A stretch of DNA of 64,000 bases from Trametes villosa. Lineage: Eukaryota; Basidiomycota; Agaricomycetes; Polyporales; Polyporaceae. The notes under the pieces are model-generated. The model was not told the DNA's origin. It searched no databases and saw only the letters and a list, made by a program, of their open reading frames with translations. Both the position numbers and the translations under genes were made by a program. Shown in pieces: positions 54,531 to 61,275 of this stretch (position 1 is its first letter; every line of letters starts with the position of its first letter). Location: positions 354,920 to 418,919 of the forward strand of contig PUDQ02000015.1 in NCBI GenBank assembly GCA_002964805.2. Reading direction: 5' to 3'.

Positions 54531-54737
54531 TGTGAGGTACCGGACCGTCGGGCGGGCGCTTGTACCTACTATACAGTTGTGGCGGTCGAGTTATCTCGCC
54601 GGGCGCCCGTTAGGCGCCCGACACGTCTTAATCTTGTACCTTCGCGTAACGCCTCGAGTATAGACTCGGTTCAACGCACTCGGGCTTGATTCAAGACCTC
54701 CACCGATAGTATCGGCGCTCTACTACTCTGCTTTACA
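54531..54737 (+). repeat. 3' LTR, 207 bp
   Basis: Identical to the 5' LTR except one G/A difference in a CpG; followed by the CTCAG target duplication. Confidence 0.95.
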
Positions 54738-54742
54738 CTCAG

Positions 54743-54973
54743 TGCCCTGCAAGCCCCGGCAAACGGCCTCGCCAGCGAGCGGCGGCGGGGCGAGCGGAGG
54801 AGTGAGATCGAGGTGTTTGACGTGCGAACAGGCTTCGATGTCGCGTGGGCGTGACAACCCCCTACCCACCTGTCCAAATTCCACCAGACGGTATAGAATT
54901 CGCTCCTTCTCGTTTCTCGCTGTCTCTGTCCCAAAAAGGAGCGATCTATCTATACCGGCTGGTTACGAGACTA
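54743..54973. mobile_element. Right arm of the Mutator-like TIR element
   Basis: Right terminal inverted repeat about 54851-54973, ending CCGGCTGGTTACGAGACTA, followed by the 9-bp target duplication AGCCTATAC (54974-54982). Non-coding. Confidence 0.8.
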
Positions 54974-54982
54974 AGCCTATAC

Positions 54983-55352
54983 TCTCCTATACTTCGTACT
55001 TCGTTATTTACTTACTCACGGTGTCGCGGGAATTGCCGGATCTTCGACATTCAATATGCATTGTCATTGCATCAGCTTTTGATCTATCGATCGTCTCCCT
55101 CTCGCTCCCCACTACGAAGACCACTCCTCCAGGTGTCCGTCTACTGGATCTGTTCCGCGATCTCTGGCTCACATCGCGACACCAATATTACTTAGACTTA
55201 CGTACATTCATGCCGTTCACTGGCGACCAGCATAGGAGTTGGTATCGGGCTCAACAAACACATTCAAGCCACGCAGCCAAGGAAAGTATAGTGGATAAGG
55301 TGCCAAAGGTATTTGTACATACATGGCTTAGGCGAACTGGGCTGGAGAGGGC
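54983..55352. other. Intergenic region between the TIR element and unit 5
   Basis: AT-richer, no gene seen; its right part is the distal 3' flank of unit 5. Confidence 0.4.
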
Positions 55353-55421
55353 CCACCAGTACGCTATGGGTTGGTCTTAAGACTTGAACGGTCTTCAGAT
55401 TGATCCATAGCTGGCTGATGG
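55353..55421. repeat. 3' hairpin of unit 5
   Basis: On the coding (minus) strand GCTATGGATC...AACCCATAGC with an inner CTGAAGAC/GTCTTAAG pairing. It lies 131 bp after the stop of unit 5. Similar to the hairpin of unit 3. Confidence 0.8.
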
Positions 55422-55551
55422 TTCCATTTGACTGCCAATGCCGCTTGTCTGCATCGAGAGTTCCGTATTTCCCTGGCGTGCATTTACAGGATCGCCGCAG
55501 TGTACTAGACAACCTGAGCGTGATTGGGGAGAGGGGTCATAGGGAAATATA

Positions 55552-57575
55552 TCAGCGGAAGGGCGGAATATGGGTTGGAGGACTTGAATAGAGGGAATGA
55601 GACGATGCGTCATCGAGCGCGGAGTACACGCCTGGACGCGCAATGCGCCTCTCCGCGGGCATGCCCGCGTGTGCGAGACCTGAGTGCATGCTCCGCCCGT
55701 TGGTATAGGTCGTGTTTAGCCAGTGATCAACGTGGTCTAACCCCGGGGAGTCGGACCACGAAGCACTGGCGTCGCCCGTAGAGCCTGAAGTGCGGTTGTT
55801 CGTGCTCGATCTCCAGCTTGTAACCAGGTGGTTTCCAGCGGGATGCTCCGCGCTCTCGAGGATGGAGAGTGTCTCCAGGCCTGAACGCGGGAATGCGAAT
55901 TCACCGCTGTCCGGCGGTGGCCAGGGCCCTTGATGTTCGCGCCAGTTGCCTGCTTGGGCGGCCTCCTGGAGCAAAGCGAAGTCGAGGGTCTCAGGTCGCG
56001 CCGGTGCGGGGATGTGTCCTTGTGAGCCACATCCTCCTAAGCAGCCTGAGGCGAACGCGGGGGTATCGGCGATGAACATGGAGAGGGGGAGGTTATCCCG
56101 GAAAGCCAGGTGCGGCGGGGTAGGAGGGAGCAAATTCGTGTCGATCTCCAGTGCGATGTGGGGATTCGAGAGACCTTCGGATGATGCATGTCCCGACATA
56201 GGGCCCGGGGAGCAGCGAACACTAGGGAGGGGAAGATCGGCCGGGTCGATTCTCTGCAGTTGCACGGGGCGCTGCGGCGTCGGGGCGTAGATGACGCGTG
56301 CGCACGAATCCTCGTCCGTGAAGTGATCCTGAAGCATAGCATGCGTATCCGCGCGCTCACCATGGCCAGAGTTTCCACGCAATGCGTCAGGCCGCCACAT
56401 GTCGCGAGAATGGGCCGCAGTTTGTTCTCCTGCCCAGCTAGGAGGACATTCTGAACGTGCTGCGGGCACGCACCTCGGCACGCATTTCCCCGTGACTTGG
56501 GCAGGTACGTGTGGCCACGCGTCAGAGCCCTGCGCCGCGCCATCGTAGCCGTAGACATCGCTGGTGAGGGCCATTGGAGTAACGTAGGCGTGGAGGCTAG
56601 TCGCATTGCGGTGGTTCATGCCCATCCGCCCTGCACCGGTACCCAGGTCTACGAGAGGCATGTAGCGAGCAGGTGGGGGGTATTCTCGCGTCTCGTAGAC
56701 GGGGCCGTGCGGCAAGCTGGCGCGCTCGTATGGTTTTCCGCTAGCGTGGTCGCGGCGACCGGGATGCTGCCGAATGACAGCTTCCGGGCGGCGTCGCGGT
56801 GTCGGCATGAAGGCGATTGCTACAGTCTGGGATGAGAAGGGGGATGGAAGCGGCGGCGTTGTTTCGCCGGGGCATGTTGGGAGGTCCGTCGAAGGAGTCG
56901 CTCCGCCACCCGAGGCTACTGCTTGGGCGGGGACGGCAGGGTCGATGGCGCGGCTGGAAGTCATGTCGAGGGCTTTGGGAGCCGAGGAGACGGGCTTGCG
57001 CTTGTGCTGTTTCGAGCGATCCGTGGGTTCCGGGAGGTTGGGGACAGTGGCGTCCCCGACGATGTGGCGTGCGTCGTTCCCCCACCGCTATTCGACGCGC
57101 ATCGTCAGACCGGTCATGGCGCACTGAAGTGGTGGTCGAGAGAAACTCAACCGGTGTGTCTGCGTCGGCTCTCCTGTGGAAGGTAGGTGACGACTCTCGA
57201 GGACGTGCGCGTCGGCGCATTGAAGTTGGGGACCCGATAGATGGGGCCCGCCATGGCCGGAGCTTTTCGCACGGGGAACACCCATCGCAGGTCGACCACG
57301 GGTGGGTATGTTTGTTGTGGAATGGTTCGCTCTTGGGGCAGACGTACGCGTGGTGGCGCCCGCCTTTGCTCGTTGCTGCCGCGCTTTCATGGCCTTCCAC
57401 TGTTGGTCCCGTAGCAGCACTTTGTCAGGTGCGTAGTCCAGGGTACTGAAATACTGATGCGCATACGGGAATACCCAGTCGGTCAACAACTTGTCGTCGT
57501 GCGAGCGGAACAAAACAGAAACATACTTTCTTTGGTATCCCCTTGAGCTGTTTTGGCAGTTTGCCGCGCCGACAT
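55552..57575 (-). CDS. Unit 5: orphan family protein, subfamily B
   Basis: The main exon 57087-55552 (512 codons) begins after an AATAG acceptor and reads RHIVGDATVPNLPEP, then a basic KQHKRKP, homologous to unit 4 (IGDVSIPDLPRP, then TQGKRAS). The 3' half aligns with unit 3: RPVQLQRIDPADLPLP, then EIDTNLLPPTPP, then PWPPPDSGEFAFP, then GVYSALDDAS and THIPPFR. The first ATG (57575, MSARQTAKTAQGD) is tentative; a segment LDYAPDKVLLRDQQWKAMKA at about 57440 parallels LDLNPQHIHNKMAKIKRDRR of unit 4. The donor and frame between these exons are unresolved, so a small defect cannot be excluded. A GGTTGAAAG box lies at 57612-57620. The LTR of the right-hand element ends 145 bp upstream, in place of any divergent partner. 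Confidence 0.65.
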
Positions 57576-57719
57576 CGCCTAGAATTAAACAGATAAGCAG
57601 TATAGAGGGCTCTTTCAACCTCAGCTGGAGTTGGAGGCTGGCTGTGGGGGGCGTTGATGCACTCAACTACCCCCTAGGGACAACCAGAGACAGGCCGAGG
57701 GCCTTCGGAGGACGAGGCC

Positions 57720-58361
57720 TGTAGGGAAGCTAAGCGCGAAGCGGAGGAGGAGCGAGGTTCGAGTCGGGGTGCCCTTGCGGCAAAAGCGCGATGCGCTGGC
57801 AAGTCTCGCGCGGATCGCAACGCGTATGCGGCGCGCTGGCGGGTAGGCCTCGCAGAGAGAGAGCAAGTGGGAACGCTAGGGAAGACGCAGGGGCGCAGTT
57901 CGCAACGCAACGCAACGCAGGACACTATTCGCAAAGGGGACGCAGACGCAATTGAGCTCCTGAGGGTGAGGGGGAAAGGAATCTGAGTTCTGTAGCGCCC
58001 GAGGCGCGAAGATACATGGAGGGATCGTAGCTACCTAAGCCTGGACCCGAGCGCGGCCTAGACTGCTTCTCGGGAACCGCTCCGCGCCGCGCGCGGACCG
58101 TCGCGCCCGCCGCACACCCACTGCGCGCGCGCTCGGAATGCCCGCCGCGCCATTAGCGCCCGCACCTGATAGGGCCCCGCGTGTGCTGCGCCCGCCTCTT
58201 GACAGTGACTCGCGCTCCGCGCTGCCCAATGAGCTCCTGCGCGCACTTGCTCCCAAGGCCCTGTCGCGAGCTCTGCGCGCGCACTGCCATCGCGAAATCC
58301 AAGTGTGCGCGCCGCCGCCTGTGTCGCGATTTCTGGAGTCAGCGGTGCACCGGGCGTATCA
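57720..58361 (-). repeat. Putative 3' LTR of the right-hand element, 642 bp
   Basis: On the minus strand it starts TGATACGCCC right after a polypurine tract (GTGGGGGGGAGA, 58362-58373) and ends CCCTACA. It carries a small tandem repeat (GCGTT x3 near 57905-57920). The partner LTR would lie beyond the window, so the ends rest on TG...CA and the polypurine tract only. Beyond the end, unit 5 promoter sequence resumes. Confidence 0.6.
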
Positions 58362-58373
58362 TCTCCCCCCCAC

Positions 58374-59268
58374 TGAAATCCCGACCGCCCTCGGTCGGCC
58401 ATCGTGGCGCGTGCGTGCGCGCTGTGCGGGAACTGGACACTTCGCGTCGCTAGAGGTGCAGCGACAAAGCGTGATGTGAGGCGCACCCGCCCGCGCTGTG
58501 GAGGGTGGAGAACGGAAGGTCGCGGAGTTTGCGCTCAGTGTGTCGCAACGTGCTTGATCAGCGTGTACCGCGCCCGCTCGCTGGTCGGCAGTCTCCCGGA
58601 TGCTCGCTAATGGGGAACGCGAAGGGGATATGCGCGCGCGACACCATTCTTCGCTTGATGGAGGATAGGGTCTTCCGCGGCCAGGCCGCCGCAGGTTGAC
58701 GTCTATTGCAGTCGCGCGCGCGAGGCCGTCGTGATCCGAACCGCTGCGCTGCACTAACGCGACTTGTGGCCCGGTGTTACGGACACCAGTGTGCTCCTAG
58801 GCCTCAAGGGATGCGCGCGCACTGGGTGCGACTCGCGCGCGCTCGGCTCTGGTGGCGAGATAGCGCAGGAGCGCGGGATGGGCGAGGCCGAGTAGCGACG
58901 GGCGCTTGTGATGAGCTGGTTGAGTAACGAGGCGTCTTGACACATTGGTGACTTCGCGGGTACGCGCCTGGCGGTTCTCATGAGGCGGAACACGTCCTAC
59001 ACGCCGCGCGCAGTAGGGGCCTCCATGATGGTCACCGGTAGGCGCCAAATCACCCCATCGCCACGCCTCCCAGGGTAGCGGTAAGCGCGAGCGCGGTCCT
59101 CTCTTCGCGATGCCTGGTTCCTTGCCGCGCTGCGGGTCGCGTTGCCTGCGCAAGCCTCCGCGCCACGCGCGGTCCGTGCGTTGCTCGCTATAAGGCCAGT
59201 GCGCTCGCGCTGGGCTGTCCCCTCGACCGTCTGACGTGTCCTCGTCCGCCCGCTGGTGTCCGCTCCCA
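58374..59268. other. GC-rich spacer of the right-hand element
   Basis: Rich in GCGCGC; open frames on both strands are compositional. It contains the 5' flank of the plus-strand Zn2Cys6 gene. No protein match seen. Confidence 0.4.
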
Positions 59269-60909
59269 ATGTCTAGCCAGCCCTCGTCCGCGGGGCTCGC
59301 ACCTCCTGACGGACACGCTGACATTGCCCTGGAGCTCCTGGACGAAGTCTTGGAGCCTCTGTGGATGTCTGAGCCTAGCGGTGTCGCTGATGCGACCGAC
59401 TACCTCTTGTGGGCGGAGCAGGTCGCTACCGCCTTGGTACGCCTAGCCGCGACTCCTGTTACCACTGCGCTCGCTGACGCCCTCTTGCTAGGACACCGCG
59501 ATCGCCTCCGGGGTCGACCCTTCGCGCCTCGCCGCGTATGCGGACCGCGTCCATCATGTTATCGCGCGCCGCCTACCTGGCGCTCGCGACATGTGGCCGG
59601 AGTGGGCGAGCGGCGCCCTGCTGCAGGCAGATGAGCGCGCCCAGGCCGCTGAGGCTGCCCGCCGCGCTGCTGAAGACGAGGCTCGTCGCGCCGCACCTTT
59701 CGAGTCTCGCGAGGCTGCACCGCGCGGTGCTGGAGCGCGCAACTATGCCTCCCTCGCGCCGCCGGCTGCGCTTTCCGCGATGGACCGTCTCCGAGCTCTG
59801 GGCGCGTCCGCTCGCCGTTCCACCTCCGCCTTCGCGACCCCCGAGAAGGAGCCGGACTTGGCCGCCGTCCCAGAACGCCCCAAACCGCGCCCGCGCAACT
59901 TCACAACCCCGCGCACGCAGTTGTTCGACCACGTCGCCGTCCCGTCGCGCACCTCGTCGGCTACTCCCGCGGGTGCTCCGGCGCCGCGCAAGCGCGACCG
60001 AACCCCCGAGGCGTCCCTGGACCTGGACCACCTGGTCGAGGAGGAGAGCGATGAGTCGGAGTCTGAAGAAGATGACACTGGGCCCGCTCGTGCGACCCGC
60101 TCTGCGACCCGTGGCCAATCTACCACCTCGGCGCCGCCTGCCAAGAAGGCGCGCACCTCCGCGAAGAGCAAGGCCACTCGCGCGCCTGAGCCCGAGCTGC
60201 TCGCCAACTGGGTGGTGCGTCCGCCTGTCCTCCTACAGGTGTGCGGTAGCGCTGACCTTCTTCCTCCGGTGTAGCAGTACCCACGTTGTGCGAAGTGTGC
60301 GGAGCGCGGCCAGACTTGCATCCTTCAAGAGGACGCGCCGCGTTGCCACCGGTGCGCGCAACACCACCGCCGCTGCATTTTCGGCCCTGAGCCCGGCGTG
60401 CCGTACGCGGCCTGGTACGATCAACAGCGCTTTCCACGCGGTAAGGTGTCCTGGTCTCTGCTCCTATCGCCTGCTGCTGACGCCCTCTCAGCGATCGCGA
60501 CCTTGAACACCACCGGCCAGGTCGTCTCCGCGAACTTCGCGACACCGCAGACCGTCCCCGCCCTCGCAGCCGAGCCTGCTAAAGGCAAGGCCAAGTCGGT
60601 GGCCGGCAGGTCCTCGGCCAACGCGGTCGCGTCCGGGTCCGGCACGCGCGCGCGTACCCAGTCCGCTGTACGTCTGTCTTTTGATCTCCTGCGCTTGCTG
60701 GCGCGCCGCTGACAGTCCTACAGTCCGCGCCCGCTGGCACTGCCTCCTTGCGCGACAGCGCGGCCGACAACGCGCGCGTCGAGCTTAGTGGTCTCCGTCT
60801 CCGTCGCGTCGCGCTTGATGCGCAGATCGGTGAAGTGGAGCGATACCTCCGCGATGTGCGCAGCGCTCGGGCCCGCCACACCCTGCCGTTCTTGGAGGAT
60901 GATGAGTGA
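59269..60909 (+). CDS. Zn2Cys6-type protein carried antisense in an LTR element, 497 aa
   Basis: Exons 59269-59436, 59492-60238, 60275-60667 and 60724-60909 join in frame (introns 55, 36 and 56 nt; the 36-nt one is very short). It starts MSSQPSSAGLAPPDGHADIA. An N-terminal helical domain precedes an Ala/Arg/Glu coiled segment (about residues 115-140) and a disordered acidic region (EEESDESESEEDD) beside Lys/Arg-rich motifs (PPAKKARTSAKSK), a likely nuclear signal. At about residue 309 onward the cysteines are spaced C-X2-C-X6-C-X8-C-X2-C-X6-C, exactly the fungal zinc-binuclear-cluster pattern, though in the middle of the protein instead of at the N-terminus. The C-terminus is a helix with heptads (LRRVALDAQIGEVERYL). 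It may be a DNA-binding regulator domesticated by, or carried in, the element. Confidence 0.75.
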
Positions 60910-61072
60910 GGGTGCGCAGTCGGAAGGGAGGGGAGGTGGTGAGCGGGCCGTAAGGTGGTAATGTCCGTAGTCAGTACCCAGATCGTCAATCGCGTCGGCC
61001 TGCCCGCGCGCTCCTGCGCGGCGCTGGTCGGCCTTTCTTGGGTCTCAAGCTGGTCCGCAGGATAAGGGAAGG

Positions 61073-61150
61073 GGAGAGAGGTGAGAGAGCGCGTGAGAGA
61101 GAGCAAAGGGGCGCCAGAGCGAGAGAAGAGAGAGAGCGCGAGCCAGAGCG
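61073..61150 (+). repeat. GA-rich purine tract between convergent genes
   Basis: GAGAGAGG, GAGAGAGAGC and similar units lie between the stop of the Zn2Cys6 gene (60909) and the stop of gag (61276). Confidence 0.7.
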
Positions 61151-61275
61151 AATCAGCGCAATGTACAAAGAAGAAGATGGAAGCGAGAGGGAAGTGGGAG
61201 CACGCCAGCGCGCTCTTCGTATGTGTCCGCATTGTCTGGGAGCCTATCGCGCCTGCGCGTCCGCCATGCGCCGCG

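Larger units (their letters stand above)
44191..54737 (+). mobile_element. Complete Ty3/gypsy chromovirus (LTR retrotransposon)
   Basis: 10.5-kb element with two 207-bp LTRs, 5-bp target duplication, Gag with a CCHC knuckle, protease, RT, RNase H, integrase and chromodomain in that order, and a fourth frame downstream. The LTRs differ at one base, so the insertion is recent. It is nested in the Mutator-like element. I see no obvious tRNA primer-binding site after the 5' LTR (the sequence is T-rich, then GCGTTCCC), so priming is unclear. Confidence 0.95.

Noticed and set aside
44191..54737. Heavy repeat-induced point mutation in the chromovirus
   Set aside because: All catalytic motifs and long frames are intact and the LTRs differ at a single base; at most one or two CpG transitions are seen.
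58797..59324. Minus-strand 175-codon frame between the LTR and the Zn2Cys6 gene as a pol remnant
   Set aside because: No RT, RNase H, integrase or chromodomain motif could be found; it is Arg/Ala-rich as expected from GCGC-rich DNA.
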